DNA of 64,000 bases, taken from Nevskia sp. Its GTDB lineage: Bacteria; Pseudomonadota; Gammaproteobacteria; Nevskiales; Nevskiaceae. This document shows positions 22,864-30,631 of this stretch, piece after piece. Every line of letters begins with the position of its first letter. Positions within the stretch are counted from its first letter, which is position 1. Where the stretch lies: the NCBI GenBank assembly GCA_023229645.1, contig JALNYU010000020.1, forward strand, positions 8,230-72,229. Reading direction: 5' to 3'. The notes below the pieces were generated by a model. That model searched no databases. It was given only the letters and a program-made list of their open reading frames with translations, and was not told the DNA's origin. The position numbers and the translations under genes are program-made.

Positions 22864-23253
22864 TCAGGCTTGCTCTAGGCTATTAATTGCCTTTTCGACA
22901 TGGCTTAACGCAACCCTCAAATGATCAGCCATGCCAACAAGATCATCTTTGTGCGCATCTAAACCAAAGTCTTTCACTCGCTCTATCGCATCCAACACCA
23001 ACGCTTCCAACGACTGGCGCACACAGAATTCTCCCGGTCCTGCACCAAGATCAGAAAATATTCCAATGTCTCCTTCACCGGCCCATCCAATCTCTGCATG
23101 ATCTAGCGCTTCTCCAAGCATTTCCCAATATGCATCGCCAGAATCCCATCGCTGCCTGGCTATTTGCAGAAGCAAGTGATGTCTAACATCGTCCGGGAGA
23201 TTGCTGACCTCCAGGTCTATTTCAGAAAGATCAAACTCGGTAACAACTTTCAT
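22864..23253 (-). CDS. Hypothetical acidic protein between terminase genes (129 aa)
   Basis: Acidic, helical protein starting MKVVTEFDLSEIDLEVSNLPDDVRHHLLLQIA. It overlaps the small terminase stop by 4 nt. No recognised domain. Unit B has three different zinc-finger-like genes in this slot, so the small-to-large terminase gap is an accessory site in this phage family. Confidence 0.6.
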   Translation of the reverse strand: MKVVTEFDLSEIDLEVSNLPDDVRHHLLLQIARQRWDSGDAYWEMLGEALDHAEIGWAGEGDIGIFSDLGAGPGEFCVRQSLEALVLDAIERVKDFGLDAHKDDLVGMADHLRVALSHVEKAINSLEQA

Positions 23254-23819
23254 ATCGATTTCCTTTCTTGCGCCCGCTTCAGCAGGCTCTCGTTCATCGT
23301 CTGAAGAACATCCTGCGCGAACTCAGAGTTCGCTGCATGTTTCTCCTCATATGTTTGCAGCGGATGCACGATCGGAGTTATCCGGTCGGCGAAGTTATCC
23401 ATCAGGCTGCGCAGGGTGGCGCCGAGGTCGTCCAGGGCGAACTCGACATCCTCGCGGGCGATGAGGTTGCCGGCCATGGTTTCGCGGGCCATCCGCGCCA
23501 TGTCGGCTTCGTGCTCGCGCTTGTTGGCTTCGGCACGCTTGAGGCGCAGGTTGAGCGACACAAGATTTTCCAGCTCGACCTGATCATCGGTTGGTACCTC
23601 GGCGGATGGCTGTTTGGCGGTGCGCGCCTCCTCCATCTGCAGCACATGGGCACGGTGATGCGCTGATGGGCTTGCCATGGCTTCGATCTTGGCCATGGAG
23701 GCATCCACGTCCACCAGCTTGCCGACAAGCACGACACGGCCATCCTGGACGGCCCTGGTGACGCTTGAACGGTTCCACCCCATACGGCGGGCGAAGTCGG
23801 CGCGGGATTCGGTGGTCAT
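23250..23819 (-). CDS. Terminase small subunit (189 aa)
   Basis: The N-terminal winged-helix-like part, MTTESRADFARRMGWNRSSVTRAVQDGRVVLVG, carries a DNA-recognition helix. A coiled-coil (LNLRLKRAEANKREHEADMARMARE, about 92-116) and an oligomerisation helix region follow, as in DUF1441/Nu1-type terminase small subunits. It recognises the packaging site and recruits the large subunit. ATG 23819 was chosen because it starts the conserved domain and overlaps the previous stop in ATGA style. Confidence 0.8.
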   Translation of the reverse strand: MTTESRADFARRMGWNRSSVTRAVQDGRVVLVGKLVDVDASMAKIEAMASPSAHHRAHVLQMEEARTAKQPSAEVPTDDQVELENLVSLNLRLKRAEANKREHEADMARMARETMAGNLIAREDVEFALDDLGATLRSLMDNFADRITPIVHPLQTYEEKHAANSEFAQDVLQTMNESLLKRAQERKSI

Positions 23820-24055
23820 TTCGCGCCTTTCACGGCGGGCTGGCTGGTGACCATATCGGCCAGGCTGACGACGTGCCGCCCCGGCATGGCCTCGCTGCCG
23901 ATGGTCTGGCCGTTCTCCGTTGCGTAGAACCCGGCCCCGCCTGCAACGCCGTTGCGGATGGCGGGGTTGATGGCGTCTGCGCCGAAGGCGTCGCGCAGTT
24001 GGTCGACCCAGGCGGCGACGGTGGGCATGGTTTGGCGCAGGGGTTTGGCGCTCAC
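23816..24055 (-). CDS. Hypothetical protein upstream of small terminase (79 aa)
   Basis: Contains MPTVAAWVDQLRDAFGADAINPAIRNGVAGG...FYATENGQTIG, conserved in unit B (59588-59836). It overlaps both neighbours in ATGA style. Possibly a small packaging or virion protein. No domain recognised. Confidence 0.6.
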   Translation of the reverse strand: MSAKPLRQTMPTVAAWVDQLRDAFGADAINPAIRNGVAGGAGFYATENGQTIGSEAMPGRHVVSLADMVTSQPAVKGAK

Positions 24056-24258
24056 AGCGGGAACCCAGTCGTGTCGACGGCATCTGCCGTGGCGGAAGCG
24101 ATCTCAATCCCCATCGCATCCAGCGCGGCTACACCGCCACGCCAAACGTCTGATGATTGGTCTAGCTGACCAGATTCCATGATCGCCAGCAAGGCGAGCA
24201 GAAGCGTTGAGCACGGGTCGTCATGATCGACCGGGGGGGTGGATTGGGTTTGGCTCAT
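24052..24258 (-). CDS. Hypothetical protein at the edge of the iteron field (68 aa)
   Basis: Starts MSQTQSTPPVDHDDP. The first codons correspond to the start of the next gene in unit B (MSQPQAKPLRQTMP). Unit A thus seems to have gained this gene by an insertion that separated an original N-terminus from its body. Hydrophilic with one apolar segment (LLLALLAIMESG). Function unknown. Confidence 0.55.
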   Translation of the reverse strand: MSQTQSTPPVDHDDPCSTLLLALLAIMESGQLDQSSDVWRGGVAALDAMGIEIASATADAVDTTGFPL

Positions 24259-24280
24259 TGAAAACCTCCAGTTTGAAAAA

Positions 24281-24516
24281 ACTACGGGCAAACTACGGCA
24301 GAAACTACGGGCAAACACTTCTAACCGCATGTTTTTACTTAAGATACGGTAGATACGGGATAAACACATGACGCGATGGCTGTGTGTATGCGGTGTTGCG
24401 GTGTGCTCCGCGTTATGCGCGCATATGCGTGCAAGTCCGTAGCTGCCGTAGCTTAAGTATTGGCGCGGGTTTGCGGCCTGTTGTGCCGTAGGTTGCCCGT
24501 AGCTTGCCCGTAGATT
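24281..24516. repeat. Iteron field, probable phage replication origin (CTACGGG type)
   Basis: Five copies of a CTACGGG-like repeat on the left (24281-24359: ACTACGGGCAA, ACTACGGCAG, ACTACGGGCAA, ATACGGT, ATACGGGA) face five inverted copies on the right (24436-24513: TCCGTAG, GCCGTAG, GCCGTAG, CCCGTAG, CCCGTAG). They are separated by about 75 bp rich in alternating GT/GC and ATGCGC motifs. The field is directly behind the primase-helicase gene, like the iteron origin of P4 next to its alpha gene. Unit B has a differently sequenced field at the same place. Confidence 0.75.
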
Positions 24517-24518
24517 TT

Positions 24519-26897
24519 TCATGCGTTGGCCTCGATGGCGCGCTCGAATGCGAAATAACCGGCGGTAAGCCACTCGGCCTTGCTGCCGAAACGGTCGCGC
24601 AGCATGGTCAACTGAAACCCGTTGAACGCTGTCGCTTCGATCATTGCCTGCCCGCACGGCACGACCATCTTGCGGCCCTTGATCTTCTTGTCGATGAGCG
24701 TTGTCCAGGTGCTCTCAGGCTTGCCGGCCGACCAGCCCGGCTGCTTGGCGAAAAAGTTGATGACGTGGTTGGCGGGACGCGGCCTGAATTCGCCGTTGCC
24801 CTTGCACCAGGATTCATAGGCCCGATAAAGATGCGACCCCAGGCACGGCACAAACGGCAGCGGATCGCCGTCGCGGCCTTCGACCTGCAGCTGCTGCCAT
24901 TCGCGCAGGAACCGTTCCTCGCTCGACAGGCCGAGGTCGATCAGATCCTGTTTGGCTTCGGTCATCGGCGGCTTGGTCCATGGCTTGAAGTCGCCGATGT
25001 CCATGTTCAGCAGGTAGTGATGCAGGGCGGCGATGCCGCCGTTGTCGATTTCTTCGTTGACCTGGGTGAAAAAGTCCTCGTCGGGTTTGGGCGGGGTCCA
25101 GATCACCAGGTGTCGGCGGTCGTCGTTTTCCAGAATCATCGGCTGCCGTTCGTTCGACAGAAAAACGATGTTCATCTGGTTTTTTTCGGTGTGGGCGGCG
25201 ACGTTCTTGGGGTTGACGCGGATGGTGCTGCCGGTGATGAAGCCTTTTAGCCGGTTCTTGACGTGGTACATCTCGACCTTGGCCATGACTTCGTCGCCGA
25301 CGATGAAGAGCTTTTTCTCGGCCCAGTCGGCGTTGAACTTATCTTCCAGCGCGTCCTGCCCCAGCACGCGGCCATAGGTGCCGTAGATGTCGGCGACGGC
25401 TTCGAAAAAGCGCGACTTGCCGGTGCCCTGCGGCCCATGGATCAGGATGGCGCTGTGCATCTTGGCCCCGCGATGCTGCAGCGGATAAGCCAGCCAGCAC
25501 AGGATCCAGTGGTAGATGTCGCGCGCCTTGCCGTCCTTGCTGCACAGGTAGAACAGCAGCTCGAGCAGCATCTGGCACGAACCTTCGCGCGGGGTGGTTG
25601 GCCAGCCGCCGAACATGTTGCACTTGACGCTGCCATCGCGCTCGGTGGGGTCGAAGCCGATTTCGTGATCACGCGCCACGCGCCAGCCCGGATGCTTTTT
25701 GAGCTCGTCCCAGCCGTGCGACGGCAGGAGGTTGAGCACGTCATCCTTGTGTACCAGGCGGCGCTCTGCTTCGTCGAACAGCGCCTTGCCGCCCAGCCCG
25801 TAGGTGCCCCAGAAGCGCGCGGCGGCTTCGTCTATCGTGAGACGCGGCGCCATGGCCACGCTTTCCCCGCCCCCCTCAGTGGGGAGCCCCGCGACGTTAC
25901 GCTCGGGCGCGGACCACTTCAAATCCAGAAGGCGGGCCTCGATCTGGCCGCGCACGGCGTGGACGCCTTCGATGGCCTGCAGGTCGTTGAAGTCGGTGAT
26001 CTTCTGCCCGGCGCGGTCGGCGGCGAACACTGGGGCGACGAACGCGCCACCGACGGCGAGCGCTGCGGTGCTGGCGGAGGTGACACCGGGGTTGCCTTCG
26101 GTCAGGTAGTCGTCATCGGCGCACACCAGAATCTTGGCGCGCTTGTAGTGTTTGTGCAGTTCGGAGGCGACAGGCGCCAGCCCGTTGGCGTCGAATGCCA
26201 CGGCGACCGGCAGGCCGGTGGCTTCGAACAGGCTGGCGGCGGTGGCGTATCCTTCGGCCACCAGCACGATCCAGGTCGGCATGCCGCCGATCAGATGGAA
26301 GTGGCCCTGCTTGGACAGACCCTTTGGGAAATACTGCTTTTCCAGTTTCTTGCCGCGATTCTTTCCGCGAATGATCTGCAGGCCGTGCACCTTGCCGCGC
26401 ACGTCCAGCATCGGCACCAGCATCGTGCCGTGGCCGTTGGGGTCGAACCGCACCCCATGCGCGCCGACGTTCTTGCGCATCAGGTAGTCCGACGTGCCCT
26501 CGGCGACGTAGGCATGCCACACCCGCCCAGCCTCGCGCGCAGCCCGCTCGGCTTCTTCCGCCCGTATCACCTTCATGCGCTTGAGGTTTTCAGCCTGGCG
26601 CGCCTTCATCGCCTCGCGCAGCGCTGGGTCGATTGCGATCGGCTTGCCTTCGCGGTTGATCTTTACCGCCTGCTTGCCATTGTCGTTTCCGTGATAGATG
26701 CCATAGGCGCCGACGATGTACGCCGCTCCGTCGATCATCACCTCGTTGAGCCAGTACCAGCCGCGCGCCTCGCGTGAGTCGTCCTCGGTCTTGACCCGCA
26801 CCGGCTTGGTCGTGCCGGTGGTCAGGAACCCATCGACCATCAGGCCGTAGCCCTGCAGCTGGTCGAACACATCGTCGTAATTGACCTGCAAGCTCAT
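24519..26897 (-). CDS. Primase-helicase, P4 alpha-like (792 aa)
   Basis: Replication initiator of the phage. The N-terminal part (1-300) includes a Toprim-like domain (LVAEGYATAASLFEATGLPVAVAFDANG, then VCADDDY). The central/C-terminal superfamily 3 helicase has Walker A GPQGTGKSRF (about 510), Walker B KKLFIVGDEV and a conserved NIVFLSNERQP sensor segment. The last 120 residues, expected to bind the origin, diverge from unit B while the helicase core is nearly identical. ATG 26897 has a GGTGGCG ribosome site. The gene ends at the iteron field. Confidence 0.88.
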   Translation of the reverse strand: MSLQVNYDDVFDQLQGYGLMVDGFLTTGTTKPVRVKTEDDSREARGWYWLNEVMIDGAAYIVGAYGIYHGNDNGKQAVKINREGKPIAIDPALREAMKARQAENLKRMKVIRAEEAERAAREAGRVWHAYVAEGTSDYLMRKNVGAHGVRFDPNGHGTMLVPMLDVRGKVHGLQIIRGKNRGKKLEKQYFPKGLSKQGHFHLIGGMPTWIVLVAEGYATAASLFEATGLPVAVAFDANGLAPVASELHKHYKRAKILVCADDDYLTEGNPGVTSASTAALAVGGAFVAPVFAADRAGQKITDFNDLQAIEGVHAVRGQIEARLLDLKWSAPERNVAGLPTEGGGESVAMAPRLTIDEAAARFWGTYGLGGKALFDEAERRLVHKDDVLNLLPSHGWDELKKHPGWRVARDHEIGFDPTERDGSVKCNMFGGWPTTPREGSCQMLLELLFYLCSKDGKARDIYHWILCWLAYPLQHRGAKMHSAILIHGPQGTGKSRFFEAVADIYGTYGRVLGQDALEDKFNADWAEKKLFIVGDEVMAKVEMYHVKNRLKGFITGSTIRVNPKNVAAHTEKNQMNIVFLSNERQPMILENDDRRHLVIWTPPKPDEDFFTQVNEEIDNGGIAALHHYLLNMDIGDFKPWTKPPMTEAKQDLIDLGLSSEERFLREWQQLQVEGRDGDPLPFVPCLGSHLYRAYESWCKGNGEFRPRPANHVINFFAKQPGWSAGKPESTWTTLIDKKIKGRKMVVPCGQAMIEATAFNGFQLTMLRDRFGSKAEWLTAGYFAFERAIEANA

Positions 26898-27100
26898 GTC
26901 GCCACCTGTATTTTTTTATGTGCCGTCGTCATTCGTCAGCCAGCCCGTTGCCTATGCGGCAACCCCACACCCTAGAAATAAAACGTGGTGCGAATTACCC
27001 GCAGGGCTAGTGCCGTGGGAGGACCCGTTGCATGGATTGTTTGGGGTTGTTGCACCCGCAACAGCCAGCGCCTTACCGTTCAACATGGGGGACGGGGCTG
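26898..27100 (-). promoter_or_regulatory. Non-coding leader of primase-helicase
   Basis: A 203-bp gap between two minus-strand genes. It contains a perfect hairpin GTTGCC/GGCAAC at 26947-26963 about 50 bp before the primase start. No strong promoter is obvious. It is identical in unit B (62598-62800), so it may regulate primase expression through RNA structure. Confidence 0.35.
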
Positions 27101-27814
27101 TCATCGTGCTGAGGCCAGCGCCGTGGACAGTGCAGCGCCGAATTCGCGCGCGAAGCTGGCGTCGACCACGCGCCGCACAGTGGGCTCAACCTTGAGCGTC
27201 GGCTTGTACTGCGCACGGCTGACGAAGATCACCACCGGCTTGATGGCGCTCTCGCCTGTGCGTTCGATACGGTAGTAGATGCCGGGTGTCAGGTGGGTGC
27301 CAGGCAATGCCACGAAGTAGCCGTCTGCATGGGCCCGCTTGCCCTTGCCCTTGAACGTGCGCATGCGGCTGCGCAGTGCGCCCATCATCTCGGTCAGCTG
27401 CTTCTTATCCAGGTTGCCGTAGCGGTCGATCTTGGCCCCGCCTGCCGGCACCGCACGCATGCCGGACGGGATCGCGCCCATCGCCTGCAACGCACGCTCC
27501 CATCCAGCCTGACGGCGCTGACTGCCCGCCACCAATGGCAGCAGATACTTCCCAGCCGCGCGGCCCGATGAGGCCTTGTCCTTAAGGCCGACGATGGCCG
27601 TGAGCTTGCTCTTGGTACTGTTCGACACAAACGTGCCGCCCAGCGTGTAAGGCTTCGGGCGATCCAGCAAGCGCCGCATCTCAGACTTGATGCCCGCCTC
27701 AGCCAGCCGTGCCGTCTTGTTCAGCGCCACACTGGCGGCAAACGGTATCTGCCGCTTCTGCACATCATCCAGATAGCGCGTCGTCGCCTTCGTATCCACC
27801 TGAATAGTGATCAT
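27101..27814 (-). CDS. Minor tail protein Z-like (tail completion) protein (237 aa)
   Basis: Starts MITIQVDTKATTRYLDDVQKRQ and continues IPFAASVALNKTARLAEAGI, the pattern of lambda gpZ-like tail completion proteins (helical N-terminus with an aspartate/arginine-rich repeat and AINR-like segment). A C-terminal GIYYRIERTGE...VIFVSRAQYKPTLKVEPTVRRVV stretch is also typical. It is odd that a tail protein gene is placed between the CII-like gene and the primase, far from the other tail genes. Overlaps the CII-like stop by 4 nt. Confidence 0.6.
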   Translation of the reverse strand: MITIQVDTKATTRYLDDVQKRQIPFAASVALNKTARLAEAGIKSEMRRLLDRPKPYTLGGTFVSNSTKSKLTAIVGLKDKASSGRAAGKYLLPLVAGSQRRQAGWERALQAMGAIPSGMRAVPAGGAKIDRYGNLDKKQLTEMMGALRSRMRTFKGKGKRAHADGYFVALPGTHLTPGIYYRIERTGESAIKPVVIFVSRAQYKPTLKVEPTVRRVVDASFAREFGAALSTALASAR

Positions 27815-28206
27815 CTGGCGCGCAGCTGGGTGATATTGCTGTTGCGCAGATTCTCGAGCTGGCGCATGGCTCGGGTCATCACTTCGGCGGCGTTGTTCAT
27901 CGCCTCGACGATCTTCACCTCCTCATCCTGCGGGGCCTTGCGGTCAGGCCTGGCGTGCATCGTTTCGTCGCAGGCAAACATCAGCGGGTCGTAGCATTCG
28001 CAGAACTTCATCGCCGCAAGTATTTGGCCGAACGTCAGGCGCTGATCCCCTTCTGGATTCAAGCAGGCCTTCAGCCGCGCATAGGCCGATGCCGGCTTCA
28101 TGTGAGGGAACAAAAATCCGGCCAGCTGTTGAGGCGTCTTTGCGCTGTGGCTCACCATCAGGTTCAGCGCCTCGAACTCATCTTCATAAAACAGCTTTTC
28201 TTGCAT
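27811..28206 (-). CDS. CII-like phage regulatory protein (131 aa)
   Basis: EDEFEALNLMVSHSAKTPQQLAG then LNPEGDQRLTFGQILAAMKFCE is the pattern of the phage CP76/CII-like regulatory family: an HTH preceded by a short helix, with a conserved LNPE..R.L...Q segment. The C-terminus is a helical oligomerisation tail. The gene lies behind a terminator downstream of the Cro-like gene, as cII does in lambda. Ribosome site GAGGAGAAACC. The family assignment is from sequence pattern only. Confidence 0.55.
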   Translation of the reverse strand: MQEKLFYEDEFEALNLMVSHSAKTPQQLAGFLFPHMKPASAYARLKACLNPEGDQRLTFGQILAAMKFCECYDPLMFACDETMHARPDRKAPQDEEVKIVEAMNNAAEVMTRAMRQLENLRNSNITQLRAR

Positions 28207-28219
28207 GGTTTCTCCTCAT

Positions 28220-28236
28220 CCCCTAATCATTAGGGG
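28220..28236 (-). promoter_or_regulatory. Perfect palindrome in leader of CII-like gene
   Basis: CCCCTAAT-C-ATTAGGGG lies 14 bp upstream of the CII-like start and next to its Shine-Dalgarno. The loop is too short for a stable RNA hairpin of full length, so a protein operator is more likely. Repeated identically at 63920-63936. Confidence 0.5.
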
Positions 28237-28294
28237 AGCGTAGGGGTGACTGCATCGGGGCAAAAAAATAGACTCCACTCCATGGAGACACGCG

Positions 28295-28324
28295 AAAAAA
28301 ACCCCCGGCCAGACAGCGCCGGGG
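28295..28324 (-). terminator. Terminator between Cro-like and CII-like genes (tR1 analogue)
   Basis: On the minus strand, CCCCGGC (complement of 28318-28324) pairs with GCCGGGG (complement of 28303-28309) and is followed by seven T. Placement between the Cro-like gene and the CII-like gene mirrors lambda tR1. It implies that expression of primase, packaging and structural genes requires antitermination or partial readthrough. Confidence 0.75.
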
Positions 28325-28390
28325 AAAGATTCACACAGGAGGCAGCAGACGACCGGCCTGCCAGCGGATTGCTCATGCGCACGGATGAAT

Positions 28391-28681
28391 TCATGCGGCT
28401 TTGTCCTGACACGTACAGATGCTGTCGGGCAGCGCGTCAGTTGGATTTGGGTAGAGGTCGGGGCGAAGCTGGTGCGGCGTGATGCGATATTCGAGGAAAT
28501 CAGCAATGGCCAGCACAACCTCAGCAGGCGGCACCTCGAACCGTGGAGAGGCGGCGTTCAGCCAGCCCCAAACGTGCACCTGTCCGACCTTCGAGCCTTC
28601 GATGCGCTCACGGATACCGCGACCAAGTTGGGCTTGGCCGCCTGCTAAATCTACTGCCTGTTGGAGGGTTTCCTTGCTCAT
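28391..28681 (-). CDS. Cro/YdaS-like repressor (96 aa)
   Basis: ETLQQAVDLAGGQAQLGRGI...HVWGWLNA...VPPAEVVLAIADFLEYRITPHQLRPDLYP is the pattern of the short YdaS/Cro-like HTH family, which ends in a conserved LRPDLYP motif. It would bind the shared operators and favour lytic growth. ATG 28681 is preferred. The promoter at 28689-28717 would make the message nearly leaderless from this ATG. It is the first gene of the long minus-strand transcript. Confidence 0.8.
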   Translation of the reverse strand: MSKETLQQAVDLAGGQAQLGRGIRERIEGSKVGQVHVWGWLNAASPRFEVPPAEVVLAIADFLEYRITPHQLRPDLYPNPTDALPDSICTCQDKAA

Positions 28682-28688
28682 GTCAAAC

Positions 28689-28755
28689 AATATAGAATTA
28701 TCTATAACGCCTGTCAATAGATCACTCTATTTGAATTCAAATAGATTTGCCTATA
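28689..28755. promoter_or_regulatory. Lysis-lysogeny switch: three operators and divergent promoters
   Basis: Three 16-bp palindromes of the form (T/A)ATAGA-N4-TCTAT(A/T) lie at 28691-28706 (TATAGAATTATCTATA), 28716-28731 (AATAGATCACTCTATT) and 28740-28755 (AATAGATTTGCCTATA), spaced 24-25 bp like lambda OR. A minus-strand promoter TTGACA (28717-28712), 17-bp spacer, TATATT (28694-28689) overlaps the first two. A weaker plus promoter (TTGAAT 28731-28736, TATAGC 28752-28757) would serve the repressor. Confidence 0.85.
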
Positions 28756-28766
28756 GCTTTGAGCGC

Positions 28767-29267
28767 ATGAAATATGGAGAGCGCCTCAGACTAGCCAGGG
28801 AAAAAGCAGAACTGACCCAACAGGATCTGGCTGAACTCGTTGGCATGAAACAGCCATCACTCGCATATCTTGAAAATCCCGCGAAGAATGCCAAGGGATC
28901 AGAGTTCACCGTGAAGCTATCTCGCGTCCTTGGTGTAAGCGTGGACTGGCTTGATGATGAGATAGGTGAAATGAAGCCGACGCTCTACAGCACAAGCGAT
29001 CCGATGCTGGTTGAGATACTTCAGGCGCTGGAGCCGCGCGCCAACTACGACAAGATGGCCGCCCATAAGGCTGTGGTGGCCACTCTCGATCTGGTTGATC
29101 ACGCAGTACAGGCTGCCGATCAGGCCAAGGCTGGAAGCGATGCTAAAACCGAATCGGATAGACCATCCAACACCAGGCGCAGCGTGAATGCCCGCGAGCG
29201 GAATCGGGAGCTTGACCGGCGCGAAGCAGCGCTTCCCTCACAGAGAATCGAACGTGTCAAAAAATAA
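28767..29267 (+). CDS. CI-like XRE repressor (166 aa)
   Basis: N-terminal HTH_XRE domain (GERLRLAREKAELTQQDLAELVGMKQPSLAYLE, residues 4-36) binds operators. The C-terminal part is helical and charged and lacks the LexA-type Ala-Gly cleavage site and Ser-Lys protease domain of lambda CI. Induction by RecA-stimulated self-cleavage is therefore not predicted. The gene is divergent from the Cro-like gene across three operators. The end overlaps the start of the next gene by 14 nt. Confidence 0.85.
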   Translation: MKYGERLRLAREKAELTQQDLAELVGMKQPSLAYLENPAKNAKGSEFTVKLSRVLGVSVDWLDDEIGEMKPTLYSTSDPMLVEILQALEPRANYDKMAAHKAVVATLDLVDHAVQAADQAKAGSDAKTESDRPSNTRRSVNARERNRELDRREAALPSQRIERVKK

Positions 29268-29514
29268 TCTTGTCGAAATCGACCAAACCGAGCACGACAC
29301 CATCGCTATGCTCGAAATGCTGCTCGACTATTGCAAGCAAAACAAAGTGAGCGGCATCATCTATGCCGTAAGCCTCAAGCACCGGCGCTCAAGCACGGCG
29401 ATCTGTGGCGCCACAGGATGGCTGGCAGATGATGCGATCCAGGCGGCAGGACTGGCCTCCATGCTCAGCCACAAATTCAGCCAGGAAGCCGTCGAGAAAT
29501 ATCAGGGCAGATAA
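29254..29514 (+). CDS. Hypothetical protein downstream of repressor (86 aa)
   Basis: GTG at 29254 overlaps the repressor stop and gives VSKNNLVEIDQTEHD. An upstream ATG at 29188 is in frame but lies deep within the repressor gene. Helical N-terminus, beta C-terminal half (SGIIYAVSLKHRRSSTAICG). Unknown function. Probably co-expressed with the repressor in the lysogen. Confidence 0.55.
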   Translation: MSKNNLVEIDQTEHDTIAMLEMLLDYCKQNKVSGIIYAVSLKHRRSSTAICGATGWLADDAIQAAGLASMLSHKFSQEAVEKYQGR

Positions 29515-29532
29515 TCCAGGACCAACATCAAC

Positions 29533-29946
29533 ATGACACCGATCCACGCCACGGCAGTGCTGCTGCTCATATCACTGACCGAACCCACACAGGCAGCGGT
29601 CTACAAGTGCCAGCAGGGCACGCAAACCGTTTATTCGGATGTGCCGTGCCCATCCGCAAAAATCGTCGACACTACTAACGGCAAAACCCCTACGGCAGCC
29701 GACCGATATTCAGCGCAGGCACGCAGCCTGCGAGAGCAGATCAAGCTGGACGATGCCGAATACCAGGCGGAGCGCGACAAAAAACGGCGCGAAGCTTGCA
29801 TGCGGCGTGTACGTGACAATAACTGGATACAAAACACCGCCGCCAAATATGCGAACGATACCTGGTGGAAAAATAAGGCCGCCGACAGCGCGGAGCTATT
29901 GAGCAACGAATGCAGTAAATACATGATGCCAACCGGCGCAAAATGA
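29533..29946 (+). CDS. Secreted DUF4124-type protein (137 aa)
   Basis: A short N-terminal signal peptide (MTPIHATAVLLLISLTEPTQA) is followed by AVYKCQQGTQTVYSDVPCPSA, the DUF4124 signature of envelope proteins in beta- and gammaproteobacteria. The rest is a charged helix (about 60-100). In the repressor operon it would be made in the lysogen and sent to the envelope, which makes it a lysogenic-conversion or superinfection-exclusion candidate. Its stop overlaps the next start (ATGA). Confidence 0.7.
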   Translation: MTPIHATAVLLLISLTEPTQAAVYKCQQGTQTVYSDVPCPSAKIVDTTNGKTPTAADRYSAQARSLREQIKLDDAEYQAERDKKRREACMRRVRDNNWIQNTAAKYANDTWWKNKAADSAELLSNECSKYMMPTGAK

Positions 29947-30164
29947 GCCTTTTGGACACAATCGCCACGAAAGTTGCCAGCGGCCAGCGCCACACGGAAG
30001 AGTGGTACGTGCTGAACAATGCCTATTTCCATGGAGAAACCGCGCTGTGCGACCTCAAACAGTGGGCGGACAGCGCGGGCATAGCTCTGATCATTCGATA
30101 CAAACAACCGGCACACCCGCTTGAGCAAGTTGCTCAATCTGTGACATTCCTACCTCGCCGGTAA
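29943..30164 (+). CDS. Hypothetical protein, end of repressor operon (73 aa)
   Basis: Starts by ATGA overlap with the DUF4124 gene. Its last 74 bases overlap an oppositely oriented gene (30091-30312). TEEWYVLNNAYFHGETALCDLKQWADSAGIALIIRY looks protein-like. Function unknown. Confidence 0.5.
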   Translation: MSLLDTIATKVASGQRHTEEWYVLNNAYFHGETALCDLKQWADSAGIALIIRYKQPAHPLEQVAQSVTFLPRR

Positions 30165-30312
30165 TCCACACCAGCCCCCTCGATTCAACGATGCGCTGAG
30201 CCTCTCTCACGTCGCCGGAAGCGACAGCCTGCCGCATCAACTCTACATCCCCATCAGTCAACCCCTCGCGTAGCTTCACCTCGCGCCCCGTCCTGCTGTT
30301 CGCCTGATCCAT
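30091..30312 (-). CDS. Hypothetical protein divergent from PL operon (73 aa)
   Basis: ATG 30312 has a strong ribosome site (AAAAAGGAGATTGAG). A minus-strand promoter TTGCGC (30393-30388), 16 bp, TATATT (30371-30366) lies upstream, overlapping two repressor operators. The protein is helical and acidic (TDGDVELMRQAVASGDVREAQRIVESRG). Transcribed divergently from the early operon, it is a candidate early regulator. Confidence 0.6.
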   Translation of the reverse strand: MDQANSRTGREVKLREGLTDGDVELMRQAVASGDVREAQRIVESRGLVWITGEVGMSQIEQLAQAGVPVVCIE

Positions 30313-30365
30313 CTCAATCTCCTTTTTAACTTACCCAAAACCGGGCGAGGCTTAATTTTGCCACG

Positions 30366-30410
30366 AATATAGATATATCTATTGACAGCGCAAATAGACG
30401 CGTCTATATT
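30366..30410 (+). promoter_or_regulatory. PL-like early promoter with two repressor operators
   Basis: TTGACA (30382-30387), 17-bp spacer, TATATT (30405-30410) is close to sigma-70 consensus. Two operators matching the switch palindromes overlap it: TATAGATATATCTATT (30368-30383) and AATAGACGCGTCTATA (30393-30408). The CI-like protein should therefore silence the whole plus-strand operon that follows. By read-through this would include the integron cassettes, which end at the terminator at 36988. Confidence 0.85.
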
Positions 30411-30451
30411 TCACCCCATGCCAATACAAACGGCACGACCCGGAGACTGAA

Positions 30452-30622
30452 ATGGACCAAGCGCTGCGCACTGCCTACACCAAAACCGCCATGCACCGAA
30501 TGGGCATCCCGTTCGAGCGGGCGATCAAGCTTGACGCCGTGCGCATCCCGCTGGAAGGCAGCGTGCGGCGCAGCCAGCAGCAACCCTCAACCATGCCCGC
30601 CCAAGCAGCGGCAGGCCGATAA
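30452..30622 (+). CDS. First early gene, hypothetical 56-aa protein
   Basis: ATG 30452 is preceded by CGGAGACTGAA. Helical N-terminus (TAYTKTAMHRMGIPFERAIKLDAVRIPLEG) and a low-complexity glutamine/alanine tail. First cistron behind the PL-like promoter. Function unknown. Confidence 0.6.
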   Translation: MDQALRTAYTKTAMHRMGIPFERAIKLDAVRIPLEGSVRRSQQQPSTMPAQAAAGR

Positions 30623-30631
30623 GGAGACGAC

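Noticed and set aside
24281..24516. Iteron fields (also 59838-60092) as CRISPR arrays
   Set aside because: Repeats are 7-10 bp with irregular short gaps and in inverted groups; no uniform spacers and no cas genes.
24363..24657. N-terminal extension of the 68-aa gene to 24657
   Set aside because: It would run through the iteron field and into the primase gene end; ATG 24258 is the sensible start.
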